Source: Clostridia bacterium
Lineage (GTDB): Bacteria > Bacillota > Clostridia > Oscillospirales > CAG-272
Length of the DNA stretch: 43,949 nt
Assembly: GCA_017463765.1 (NCBI GenBank)
Contig: JAFTON010000008.1
Coordinates: 1-43,949, forward strand
Direction: 5' to 3'
The notes beneath the pieces are model-generated. The model was not told where the DNA came from. It was given only the letters and a program-made list of their open reading frames with translations, and searched no databases. Position 1 is the stretch's first letter. The number at the start of each line of letters is the position of its first letter. Shown in pieces: positions 23,194 to 31,593 of this stretch. A program made the position numbers and the translations under genes.

Positions 23194-26100
23194 TATTGAA
23201 AGAAAAACGCCAATAGAGGATCCCGAAAATCTTGAAAAAGAAATAAATGACGTCGAAACCGTCGAGGAGGCTCCTGTAGAGGAAGCACCTGCCGAAGAGG
23301 TTGTCGAGACAGTCACAGAGGAAGAGGCTCCCACAGAGGAAGCACCTGCCGAAGAGGTTGTCGAGGCAGTCGCAGAGGAGGAGGCTCTCGCAGAGGAAGC
23401 GCCTGCCGAAGAGGTTGTCGAGGCAGTCACAGAGGAAGAGGCTCCCGCAGAGGAAGCGCCTGCCGAAGAGGTTGTCGAGGCAGTCACAGAGGAAGAAGCT
23501 CCCGCAGAGGAAGCACCTGCCGAAGAGGTTGTCGAAGCAGTCACAGAGGAGGAAGCTCCCGTAGAGGAAGCGCCTGCCGAAGAGGCTATCGAGGCAGTCA
23601 CAGAGGAGGAGGCTCCTGTAGAGGAAGCTGTTGCCGAAGAGGCTACCGAGAGTGATGCTGAGACGGTAATCCTTGAGGATACTCCTAAAGAGGAGGGCGA
23701 TGCCGAGAGCATCGAGGACGTTATCGGAGAGCTTGATGATCACGAAGGCTCCTTCGACATCGGTGTTACATCCGACGGAGAGATTTACCTTATTCACTCC
23801 GACGAGGAAGATCTCGCTGATCTTGATGAGGATGAGGACGAGGAGGAAGCAACCGAGGCTCCCGGAGAAAGCTCCGAGGGTGACGGTGACTCTGATTCGG
23901 ATTCTGATTCCGGCTCGGGAGGTGGCTCCGGTTCCGGTGGTGATTCGGGTGACGGCTCCGGCTCTGACGGTGACTCGGATGACGGCAGCTCTGATGACGA
24001 CGAGGAAGAGGATGACTCGGCTTCGGTAGATCCCGACAGTCTGATTATTCACGAGGAGGTCGTGGATGCTATCAAGGCTGAGGGTGCAAGACTTGTGAAC
24101 ACCGAGCCTGCAGTAAGAGCTTATCTGAAGCATAGCGAAAATGCGATCAAGAGCTTTGAGGCAGCACTTAAGGTGGCGCAGCGTGCCCTGGACGACAACC
24201 GTGACGATAAGGAAGCTCCTGCTTTACTTGTTGCCATTATCAAGATTTGCGGAAAGATTCTTGAAATAAAGTGCAATAACCTTGAAAACATTGTAAGGGT
24301 TGGTGCACATAATTACCTGAAGAAGCTGCGTACGGCGCTTCACTACGAAATAGAGAGGTATAACGATTTCGTTATTACCTATGCTTCGGTTACGGGAGAG
24401 CAGCTTACAAGAATGTCTACCTTCCTTCCCGAGAATATTTCTTCGGGCAGGTCACTTGCGATAGTTCCCAGACTCTCTTACCTTGAGAGCTACGTTCAGA
24501 TACAACCCGACTCTGAGGAGGCTGCTGATGACGTTCACACAATGCTCATCACACCTGCCGTCTCTGCAGACGAGTTTATCGGCGACGTAAAGCCTCCCAG
24601 GAGCAGAGGTGGCGTAGCTTCCTTTGGACGCAAGGTAAAGAAGGGTACAAAGAAGCTTAACCGTGAGAAAGCAAAAATCAATAAGCTTATTTCGGAAAAC
24701 AAGATACTGCGTAAGAGGTATGAGAGCGAGATTCAGAGTCTCGAGGCAAGTACACCTATCGCAGACCGTGCTACAAACGACTATAAGGACAGAGTAATTG
24801 CGATAGGCCTTAAGTACGGTAAGAGGCTCTCGGGCATCAACACCGTTATGGCGAGAAGCGCATTCATAAGAACAAAACAGAATCTGATCGTTAATCGCAT
24901 GGCGATTGAGAGAGAGAAGCTGGTTCTTGCTTATGAAAATATGCGTGTGGCATATCGCGAGGGAAGTGCTTCGCAGAAGCGTATGGCAAAGCGTCTGTTT
25001 GAGGAAGCGATTCGCTCCTACAATACGGCTGCAGAGCTTACGAAGAAGGCTACCGGCTGTTCGATAGATATACTGCCCGATGCACTCGTTGAGTATGCTT
25101 GCAGGGGTAAGGAAATTACCTTCCCTGTTCTTGCTTATACTCGCCGTCTTATAGAGACCGTCGGATCCTCGGTAAGAGAGATCGGAATGGATCTCCGTTC
25201 TGACGTTGCAGCAGACGAGGCTACCTACAATGATCAGGCTGCCAAGATACTCGAAAAGCAGGCAGGCGTAAGCAATACGTCGAAGCTGTCTGACGAGTCG
25301 GCAATAGTTGACAGAGCTTCTGCTATTGCAAAGGTGATGCTTGAGGCGCTGAAGGAATCGGCAGATATGGTTCTCACTGCAGATGAGCTTGAGCAGTTTG
25401 AGGTTAAGAGCCGTAGGGCTTCGAGATACTTCAAGCGTGCGCTTAAGGGTACCGAGAGAGCAATCGCCAAGGGCTTTGATGATAACGCAGTTGTTACTGC
25501 GCTGGTTGAAAACCTCAGGGTTATCTCCAATATCATCGAGGTAAAGAGACTTAACGTTGCAGTTGCCAAGAGGCTTAACCGTAACGAGTCTGCCCGTCAG
25601 CATGGCAAGGCGCTTTACAAGTACGTTGAGCTTTACAACGGCAGAGCGATCGACTATCTGTCTATTGTGGGTGAGCAGTTCTCGCGTATAACAACCTCCA
25701 CTCCTAAGGACTTTGTTGACAGCGCGGAAAAGCTTAAGGTTCCCGTTATTACTTATAAAGATAATTACATAGAGGTATTCCCGAAGGATCCTCTCAGAGA
25801 TTCTACCTACGAGAAGCCGAGAATGTGGCGCAGTGGAATTTATACTCCTCTTATGATGCACCACTACAGGCTGACCGAGAACCGTTCGGTTGAGACGACG
25901 GTAGTTAACGCTCCCTTCGTATTCGACGTTATGATCGATGAGCTTCCCGCGGTTTCATGGTGGCATCCTCTCGGACTCTGGCAGCATCTCTTCGTTTGGG
26001 CGCAGCCTATCGTAGCCTGGTTCAACAGGATGGCTGTAAACGCAGAGATCTGGCTGGTCGATGAATCACTTGTATTCTCAAAGAGTGGTCTTCAGGGAAG

Positions 26101-26383
26101 ACAGAACAGAAATGATAATAAGCGTAACAAGTTCGAGCGTAAGCTGAAGCGTCTTAACGACGAGCGTGATGCAGCGATACTCAGACTTGAGACGGTCGTT
26201 AATGAGAGCGATCGCAACAGCGCTTCTTATCAGAAGAAGATATATAAAATCAACACTAAATTCAGCCGTAAGGTTTATAAGCTGAGAGTTCGTTGGATGC
26301 GTGAGTGTCCCGATCGTAATTCGACAAGACTCCTGCTTGAGCGTCTCGTTCTCGAGAGAGAGCGTCTCGCCGGGATCAACTAG
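23186..26383 (+). CDS. Giant acidic/helical repeat protein, 5' part (ends at in-frame TAG)
   Basis: 1065 residues; no known family recognised. ATG 23186 follows AAAGGGGGGG. Parts in order: seven 19-residue acidic repeats (about 27-155, EEAPAEEVVEAV type); an Asp/Ser/Gly-rich low-complexity stretch (about 230-285); then helical modules with a YN..x..Y...TGE.x(R).ST..P core at about 346-432 (YN 392), 565-655 (YN 612) and 770-860 (YN 817); basic coiled segments between them; a Trp-rich, possibly membrane-associated stretch (about 925-955); and the first part of a fourth module. The TAG at 26381 cuts that module, and the frame continues without a break for 846 codons. No signal peptide is seen. 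Overlap with the CBS gene indicates coupled translation. Confidence 0.75.
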   Translation: MADIERKTPIEDPENLEKEINDVETVEEAPVEEAPAEEVVETVTEEEAPTEEAPAEEVVEAVAEEEALAEEAPAEEVVEAVTEEEAPAEEAPAEEVVEAVTEEEAPAEEAPAEEVVEAVTEEEAPVEEAPAEEAIEAVTEEEAPVEEAVAEEATESDAETVILEDTPKEEGDAESIEDVIGELDDHEGSFDIGVTSDGEIYLIHSDEEDLADLDEDEDEEEATEAPGESSEGDGDSDSDSDSGSGGGSGSGGDSGDGSGSDGDSDDGSSDDDEEEDDSASVDPDSLIIHEEVVDAIKAEGARLVNTEPAVRAYLKHSENAIKSFEAALKVAQRALDDNRDDKEAPALLVAIIKICGKILEIKCNNLENIVRVGAHNYLKKLRTALHYEIERYNDFVITYASVTGEQLTRMSTFLPENISSGRSLAIVPRLSYLESYVQIQPDSEEAADDVHTMLITPAVSADEFIGDVKPPRSRGGVASFGRKVKKGTKKLNREKAKINKLISENKILRKRYESEIQSLEASTPIADRATNDYKDRVIAIGLKYGKRLSGINTVMARSAFIRTKQNLIVNRMAIEREKLVLAYENMRVAYREGSASQKRMAKRLFEEAIRSYNTAAELTKKATGCSIDILPDALVEYACRGKEITFPVLAYTRRLIETVGSSVREIGMDLRSDVAADEATYNDQAAKILEKQAGVSNTSKLSDESAIVDRASAIAKVMLEALKESADMVLTADELEQFEVKSRRASRYFKRALKGTERAIAKGFDDNAVVTALVENLRVISNIIEVKRLNVAVAKRLNRNESARQHGKALYKYVELYNGRAIDYLSIVGEQFSRITTSTPKDFVDSAEKLKVPVITYKDNYIEVFPKDPLRDSTYEKPRMWRSGIYTPLMMHHYRLTENRSVETTVVNAPFVFDVMIDELPAVSWWHPLGLWQHLFVWAQPIVAWFNRMAVNAEIWLVDESLVFSKSGLQGRQNRNDNKRNKFERKLKRLNDERDAAILRLETVVNESDRNSASYQKKIYKINTKFSRKVYKLRVRWMRECPDRNSTRLLLERLVLERERLAGIN
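23264..23650 (+). repeat. Seven tandem 57-bp coding repeats (19-residue acidic units)
   Basis: Unit EEEAPAEEAPAEEVVEAVT and variants, in frame, with copies 3-5 nearly identical at DNA level. Copy number is expected to vary between strains by slippage. It is not a CRISPR array, since there is no repeat/spacer structure. Confidence 0.9.
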
Positions 26384-28921
26384 GTGCTTCTCAAGTACCG
26401 TAACTACGGCAGAGTTACCTTCTTACCTAACGTTCTCGTAAGGTATAAGAAGAAGTTTATCGGTGCAATCAACGCCCACAACAAGACGGCAGAACAGCTT
26501 TCTCAGGTGATCGGCGTTAAGTTCTCTCAGGTTTCCACTTCGGTAGCCGAGGAGATTATCAGATACGGTAAGATGATTAAGTTCCCTGAGATCGTATGCT
26601 GCAGGGAAGTAATCGAGACGGTAGACGGTAAGGCGAGAACGGTCGGTGACAAGTGGCACGGATACGGTCTCTACACCGGTACCTCGGGTGCTCCCGGTTC
26701 TGATAAGAATGCACCTATTATGTCGGTTGGCGCGATGGGCTACGCTACAGAGATGGGCGTTCCCTTCCTGAAGTCCAACTTTGACGGACTCACCATGCTT
26801 GGTATGACTCCCGGTGGCGTTCCACTTCTCGGATTCAGTGATACCGGCGAAACCTCCATTCCATTCACGGGTACGCCTATGATGCTCTCCGGTACGGACG
26901 GCTCGGTTATCCTTGATACAGGAATGTACGGACAGGATTCGCTTGTGCTCGGTGCAGCCCACGTTACCGATCCTCACTCGGGTATTAACCGCAGAGGTGT
27001 GGACGGTGCTTACACAGATGACGTTGAGGATGCTGCTAAGGATATTCACTCCGGCTGCACAGTTGAGACACCTCTTGACCTCGAGGCAAAGATGATTGAG
27101 GAGAGGTTCAGGAAGGCTCTTCGTGTCAGAAGCATGACCTCAATTGATAACACGGCTAACTGGTGGAAGCTGTTCTTCAGCGAGATCAACCTCGCGTTGA
27201 TGAGATGGTTCGCAGTAAGACCTCAGGGCTTCCTCCGTGTATTACTTCCTCCTAAGGACGATTTCACTGAACTCGTTAACGATAAGCTTAGCGAACAGGA
27301 CGTTCTTGCTCTCAGCTATATAGCGAGAGTCGGTGGAATTATTGAGATCGAATGTAAAAAGCTTTATTCTGCTGCCAAGACCGGCATCAGACGCTCTCAG
27401 AGAGCGTTCAGCAGATGGCTGCATGAGGACATTCAGTTGTATAACAAGCTGGTTAAGGAGTTTAACTCCAATCACGAGCGCCATATGCATCTTGAACCCC
27501 TCTCTCTTAACATTCCCGATATCATCAGATTCAGGAGTGAGGACAGACCTCCCGTTCCTCCCATTCTCAGCCTTCGTAACAGGGTTAAGCTTGATGAGAA
27601 AGCCGCGCCCATTATGACCGATGAGATTTACACCAAATTGATTCAGTATGCAAAGCTCGGCGCATGCAGATATGCAAGCCCGATACGCAGATTATGGACG
27701 AAGCTTGTAACCGTTCCACGTATCAATTTCCTTAACAAGATTGGCAGACGTGGCGCAGTGCTTGACGTGGTTACAAGAGTTATTCTCTCAAGGTTCTCCA
27801 GAGCCAGCACCCGACGCTTTGATAATGATATGCGTCATTACCGAATCCGATATGAGAAGGCGCGCGCGATGAAGCGTTATAACAAGCGCACTCTCCAAGC
27901 TGTCGGTGTGGCAAATGACCCGATCAAGTATCAGGCAAGAGTACATAAGGTGCTTCGCAGGTACCTGAAGACAAACTTCCGTATCGACTATAACATGCGT
28001 ATCCGTCAGCTCATTGAAAGAGCTCTCACAATCGAGAGTGGCATCTACTGGGCTGTTACGCTGGCATTCGCTATTGTGGTTGCTTTTATTGCATTATTTG
28101 ATGCAGGCAGCAACATGCTTCCGACCGTCGCATTCATTGCAATGGTATGGGCAGCAGTGCCGATTGTGCTACTTTTGTTAAGATTAGTTTACAATATCCT
28201 TATGTTGGTGGCAAGCATAGTGCTTTTGATCACCAGAAACATCTGGCTGGTTTCGTACGGTGGAAACGACGTAGAGCGTAACCGTTACGGCATTATTCTT
28301 GACTGCTTCGTAACCGAGCAGTACCGACTTCTTCTCGCTGCCGAGAGGGTTCATCAGAAGCCCAAATCGACTTCGGCAAGAAAGAGACTGATATCTACTG
28401 TAAACGACTATAACAAGAGAGCGCAGGTTTACTCTGAGGTTCTCAGAGTTCCGATCAGAACCGTGGAAACCACATCACTGATCGAGAAGCTCGTTTCGGG
28501 CGAGAATCATTGCCTGACCGAGATCCAGAACTTCACCTACGTAAGAGAGCTTGTTGAGCGTGTTGATGCTCACGAGATAGGCAAGAGACTCGGTAGCAGA
28601 GAGCTCAGCGTACTCGTTGAGGAGATCAACCAGATCATCAACAGCATCAACCTTGCAGGCAGCACAGATCAGGTTGCCGTTGACTTCCTCCAGGGAGCAA
28701 TGCAGCGCCTTATCGGATATCTTCAGACCGACGTTAAGCCTACTCAGAATGATAAGTATGAGCTTAAGCGTGATCTGATCAGTGCTATCGGGCTCTTCGA
28801 TATCGGTGCAAGCAATAAGGAGATCTTCACCAGAAACGTTATTAAGGTGGTAGATCAGCTTGGCGGCAAGGATCGCCGTAAGATCATAGGTATTCTTGCA
28901 GAGGATGATATGATCATGTAA
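26384..28921 (+). CDS. Giant helical repeat protein, 3' part (same frame after TAG)
   Basis: 845 codons in the frame of the preceding ORF, beginning with GTG directly after the TAG. No ribosome site lies near it, so it is more likely the rest of one protein (about 1911 residues in all) than an independent gene. It starts with the second part of the cut module (HN at 32-33), then a Gly/Pro-rich segment (about 100-210), a Trp-rich stretch (NTANWWKLFF), a module with YN at 353, a basic helical segment, two to three membrane helices (about 552-625), a module with YN at 676 and a C-terminal helical domain ending KIIGILAEDDMIM. The membrane helices suggest anchoring, with the acidic N-terminus in the cytoplasm. 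Function is unknown. Confidence 0.65.
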   Translation: MLLKYRNYGRVTFLPNVLVRYKKKFIGAINAHNKTAEQLSQVIGVKFSQVSTSVAEEIIRYGKMIKFPEIVCCREVIETVDGKARTVGDKWHGYGLYTGTSGAPGSDKNAPIMSVGAMGYATEMGVPFLKSNFDGLTMLGMTPGGVPLLGFSDTGETSIPFTGTPMMLSGTDGSVILDTGMYGQDSLVLGAAHVTDPHSGINRRGVDGAYTDDVEDAAKDIHSGCTVETPLDLEAKMIEERFRKALRVRSMTSIDNTANWWKLFFSEINLALMRWFAVRPQGFLRVLLPPKDDFTELVNDKLSEQDVLALSYIARVGGIIEIECKKLYSAAKTGIRRSQRAFSRWLHEDIQLYNKLVKEFNSNHERHMHLEPLSLNIPDIIRFRSEDRPPVPPILSLRNRVKLDEKAAPIMTDEIYTKLIQYAKLGACRYASPIRRLWTKLVTVPRINFLNKIGRRGAVLDVVTRVILSRFSRASTRRFDNDMRHYRIRYEKARAMKRYNKRTLQAVGVANDPIKYQARVHKVLRRYLKTNFRIDYNMRIRQLIERALTIESGIYWAVTLAFAIVVAFIALFDAGSNMLPTVAFIAMVWAAVPIVLLLLRLVYNILMLVASIVLLITRNIWLVSYGGNDVERNRYGIILDCFVTEQYRLLLAAERVHQKPKSTSARKRLISTVNDYNKRAQVYSEVLRVPIRTVETTSLIEKLVSGENHCLTEIQNFTYVRELVERVDAHEIGKRLGSRELSVLVEEINQIINSINLAGSTDQVAVDFLQGAMQRLIGYLQTDVKPTQNDKYELKRDLISAIGLFDIGASNKEIFTRNVIKVVDQLGGKDRRKIIGILAEDDMIM

Positions 28922-29025
28922 GATTAACAATAAAGTTAATCGGTTTAATTATTTAGTTATCCAAATAAAAATAAAAAATATTTAAATTTGAAGGGGGTTC
29001 GAAAGCCCCCGGAAGGAGAATTACA
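28922..29025 (+). promoter_or_regulatory. Spacer with hairpins before the second repeat protein
   Basis: Two hairpins: a 7-bp stem just after the stop (28922-28928 / 28935-28941) without a T-run, and a GC-rich hairpin with a CGAA tetraloop (28993-29010) immediately before an AAGGAG ribosome site (29013-29018). The second could stabilise the mRNA of the next gene after processing. No convincing promoter is seen in the AT-rich middle. Confidence 0.5.
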
Positions 29026-30600
29026 ATGAGTAAAGTAAAGCAGAAGACCAGAGTTGAACTTCTTGTTGAAAGCATTGCTGTGGAGAAGCAGCTCCTTATT
29101 GAGATCTGCGACGACCTTGCATCTTGCCGTGACAACGGTGACAAGAAGGGCGCAAAAGAGGTTGCAAAGGATCTGAAGAATCAGATCAAGATCTACAACA
29201 AGCTTATTGCAGAGTACAATAAGCTTAGCGGTGAGAAGGCTCCCGCAGTTTCCAACAATCTCCCCGAGGAGATTCTTGCAGGCAGCAACAACTACAGCAT
29301 CGCTCACGTTGGTCAGCCTGTTTCCTCCACTGTTAGCGCGTACAACGCAAACATCAGCATCCTTAACGAGAAGGAGCTCAAGAAGTATCTCAGCAGAAGC
29401 GACAGAGCTCTTGAGAACGTAAGAACCAGACTTGAGACCACTGCTAAGCAGAAGAGCGAAGCTACCGGTTACACCAAGGTTCTCTACATCATCAACTGCC
29501 TCACCTATCAGAGATACATCATCGAGAGAATCGCTGAGAATCTCCACGTTTGCAACAAGCTTGCAGACAAGAAGAGAGTTAAGGCTCTCAAGAAGACCCT
29601 CACCAACGAGATCAAGGCTTACAACGCACTTGTAAACGAGTATGAGGTTCTTACCAGAAGCCACCTTACCCGTGCTTCCGAGTCCATTCCTGAGGATATC
29701 CTCGCAGGCAAGCCCTACGCTCCCATTCCCGCTATCTCCTACACTGCTAACGACGGTACTGCAAGAAACAGCGATGCTGACGTAGCAGCAGTAGCTGCAG
29801 CAGCTGCAGCAGCAGTTGAGGGTCTCAACGCTAAGAAGAAGCACTCCAAGAAGGGCAAGAAGGCTGTTAAGAAGACTGCTCTTGAGGAGAAGGTTGCTGA
29901 GCAGGCTAACAAGGATCTCTCGGTTATCACTAAGGGCTATGATTTCAAGATCTCCCTTATTGAGTCTCAGAAGGATATGTCTTACTACAGATTCGGTAAG
30001 AACGTATTCGATATGAAGGCTGTAAAGAAGGAAGCTAACAAGAAGATCAAGGCAGCTCAGAAGGCTCACAAGCTCGCTCTTAAGTATGAGGAGAAGGATA
30101 ACGAGCGTTACTACGCAGTTATCACCAACGATCCCGTAACCATGAAGGCTAAGAAGAGAGCTGACAGAGTTAAGATCGCTTCCATCCGTACCGAGATGAT
30201 GACCCTTCTTAACAAGAGAGATGAGCTCAACTCTAAGCTCCTCTCCATCTACAACGGCTCCGAGGTTACTGCTGACGGTGTTAGCATCAACCAGAAGTGG
30301 CGCCAGACCAGATCCGATGCAGCAGAGAAGTTCGTTAACAAGAACCAGTCTCTCGCAAAGAAGATCTTCCGTCTTCCCGCATCCAGCGCTGAGAAGCAGA
30401 GACTTTACGGTATCCTTAACACCAGCATCGAGGCTTCCTCTAACCTTGCTCTTGCTCAGTATCGTCTTAAGACCAAGGAGTTCAAGACCAGACAGGAAAA
30501 GAGAGCTCTTAAGAAGGACGTTAAGACCAACAAGAAGCTCATCGCTCAGAATTCCAAGGATATTAAGTGGATCGTTAAGAAGATCAAGAAGCGTGCTTAA
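29026..30600 (+). CDS. Lysine-rich helical repeat protein, strongly codon-biased
   Basis: 524 residues, unknown family, paralogous in part to the preceding giant protein. Two modules of the shared type (YN at residues 57 and 199; PEEILAG and PEDILAG ends) are followed by an alanine-rich linker (about 255-268, with ten Ala in a 13-residue run) and a long basic, mostly helical region (about 280-524) ending WIVKKIKKRA. Lysine is almost only AAG and codons are far more uniform than in neighbours, which suggests very high expression. It has an optimal AAGGAG site and a hairpin just upstream. No signal peptide or membrane helix is seen. The product may be an abundant structural, scaffold or nucleic-acid-binding protein; this is inference only. 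Confidence 0.75.
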   Translation: MSKVKQKTRVELLVESIAVEKQLLIEICDDLASCRDNGDKKGAKEVAKDLKNQIKIYNKLIAEYNKLSGEKAPAVSNNLPEEILAGSNNYSIAHVGQPVSSTVSAYNANISILNEKELKKYLSRSDRALENVRTRLETTAKQKSEATGYTKVLYIINCLTYQRYIIERIAENLHVCNKLADKKRVKALKKTLTNEIKAYNALVNEYEVLTRSHLTRASESIPEDILAGKPYAPIPAISYTANDGTARNSDADVAAVAAAAAAAVEGLNAKKKHSKKGKKAVKKTALEEKVAEQANKDLSVITKGYDFKISLIESQKDMSYYRFGKNVFDMKAVKKEANKKIKAAQKAHKLALKYEEKDNERYYAVITNDPVTMKAKKRADRVKIASIRTEMMTLLNKRDELNSKLLSIYNGSEVTADGVSINQKWRQTRSDAAEKFVNKNQSLAKKIFRLPASSAEKQRLYGILNTSIEASSNLALAQYRLKTKEFKTRQEKRALKKDVKTNKKLIAQNSKDIKWIVKKIKKRA

Positions 30601-30665
30601 TTTCGCTTGAAATTCGGGTGCCAAACAAATAAATTTTATTTAACAAGTTACGGAGGATATATATA

Positions 30666-30872
30666 ATGGCTAAGAAAAAGTCTACAGATATCGCGCAGAC
30701 CGAGGCTATCAAGACTCGCGCAGGTATGGCTGAAAAGCTTGAAAAGGAAAGACTTGAGCTTAAGAAGGAAATGGAAAAGCTCATGAAGAAGTATGCTAAG
30801 GCTACCGGCATCAGAAAGCTCGGCAAGCGTCAGCATAAGGTTGGCAAGGCTCCTAACGACTTCAAGGCGTAA
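30666..30872 (+). CDS. Small lysine-rich coiled-coil protein
   Basis: 68 residues, highly charged, with a heptad-like central helix (about 18-48) and a basic tail (IRKLGKRQHKVGKA). No family is recognised. It has a CGGAGG site 9 bases upstream and the same AAG-rich codon use as the 524-residue protein, 65 bases earlier, so it is probably the last gene of that unit. It may bind the large repeat proteins or nucleic acid. Confidence 0.7.
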   Translation: MAKKKSTDIAQTEAIKTRAGMAEKLEKERLELKKEMEKLMKKYAKATGIRKLGKRQHKVGKAPNDFKA

Positions 30873-30901
30873 GAGATGCCAAATAATTTTCGGAAAAACT
30901 A

Positions 30902-30930
30902 TTGCATTTTCCGAAAGAGTGTGTTATAAT
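30902..30930 (+). promoter_or_regulatory. Promoter of the rimP-infB operon leader
   Basis: TTGCAT (30902-30907), 17-bp spacer, TATAAT (30925-30930). An inverted repeat (TTTCGGAAAA / TTTTCCGAAA, about 30889-30916) overlaps the -35 region and may end the upstream transcript or bind a regulator. The transcript would have a leader of about 650 nt before rimP. Confidence 0.65.
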
Positions 30931-30953
30931 ACATACAGTTAATAGTGTTTTAT

Positions 30954-30979
30954 GGGGCTGTCGCGAAAGTGACAGCCCC
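30954..30979 (+). promoter_or_regulatory. GC-rich leader hairpin
   Basis: 9-bp perfect stem (30954-30962 / 30971-30979) near the start of the predicted rimP leader. It lacks a T-run and so looks structural rather than a simple terminator. Confidence 0.5.
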
Positions 30980-30987
30980 TTCACAAT

Positions 30988-31248
30988 GAGAGCGAGGGAA
31001 AAATAGTTGAGAACTATTTTTCGTGAAGCGATGTCCCACGTTGCGAGCAGAAAGAGAAAGGCTTGTCCTTGCGAAATTATGCGACACAAAAGTGGACGGA
31101 AAATTCGATGAGCGAGGCTTGCCTCACGAGCAGAACGCATACCACTTGTGGCATATTGCCCGGCGAGGAGATGGCACTGATTGGCAGTTCAATAAGTGTA
31201 ATTATCGCAAATATTTTTTCCCGAGCGGCAAACTATGTTTCAAGAGTT
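30988..31248 (+). repeat. 261-bp dispersed repeat, copy 1
   Basis: Matches 36845-37105 over 261 bases without gaps and with 8 mismatches (97%). It contains a 10-bp perfect hairpin near its start (AAAAATAGTT with a GAG loop). An open frame of about 75 codons crosses it, but the copy differences include 5 amino-acid changes and only 2 silent ones, so it does not look like a conserved gene. The gap to rimP otherwise holds only further repeats. Confidence 0.85.
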
Positions 31249-31276
31249 TTTCTCAAGCGAAAAAGCAAACGTAGAA

Positions 31277-31497
31277 CCGGAGCAGCGTTTTATTAGTACG
31301 AACATATCGTAGCTGCTCGGTGCATTTTCTCGCTTGCCATAGGTGAAAGCAAGCGATCTTAAAAGATACGAAAATGCTTGATATTTTGCGAAACAAACCG
31401 GAGCAGCATTTTATTAGTACGAACATATCGTGGCTGCTCGGTGCATTTTCTCGCTTGCCATAGGCGAAAGCAAGCGATCTTAAAAGATGCGAAAATG
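31277..31497 (+). repeat. 100-bp tandem repeat in the rimP leader
   Basis: 31277-31376 and 31398-31497 are 96% identical (4 mismatches) with a period of 121 bases. Each copy contains two stem-forming pairs: GAGCAGC/GCTGCTC and CGCTTGC/GCAAGCG. Confidence 0.85.
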
Positions 31498-31507
31498 TGA
31501 CGTTCAG

Positions 31508-31561
31508 TAAATGCAGAATGCAGAATGCAGAATGCAAAATGAAGAATGCAAAGCGCAGAAT
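31508..31561 (+). repeat. GCAGAAT heptamer microsatellite
   Basis: Imperfect tandem heptamers (GCAGAAT, with GCAAAAT and GAAGAAT variants) just before rimP. A related heptamer array lies inside copA at about 41030-41085. Confidence 0.8.
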
Positions 31562-31593
31562 CAGAGAACAAATATGGAAAGGAAACAGGTAAT

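Larger units (their letters stand above)
24208..29760 (+). repeat. Family of about eight paralogous helical modules across three ORFs
   Basis: Protein-level repeat of about 90-130 residues. Core: a helix with (I/L)E(I/V/R), about 31 residues, YN, then V..Y..(V/L)TGE..(S/T)R..T..P..(I/V), a glycine and a proline-rich end. Copies by YN position: 24359, 25019, 25634, 26477 (HN, cut by TAG), 27440, 28409, 29194 and 29620. Identity between copies is low but spacing is kept. I know no named domain with this pattern. Confidence 0.7.

Noticed and set aside
23264..23650. Regular repeats as a CRISPR array
   Set aside because: The units are directly adjacent, keep the reading frame and code for acidic residues; there are no unique spacers.
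26381..26383. Genome-wide reassignment of TAG to an amino acid
   Set aside because: Cardiolipin synthase ends normally at a TAG, so TAG works as stop in this genome; the case is local.
30988..31296. Short ORFs in the 261-bp repeat as genes
   Set aside because: Differences between the two copies change amino acids more often than not, and no ribosome site is visible.
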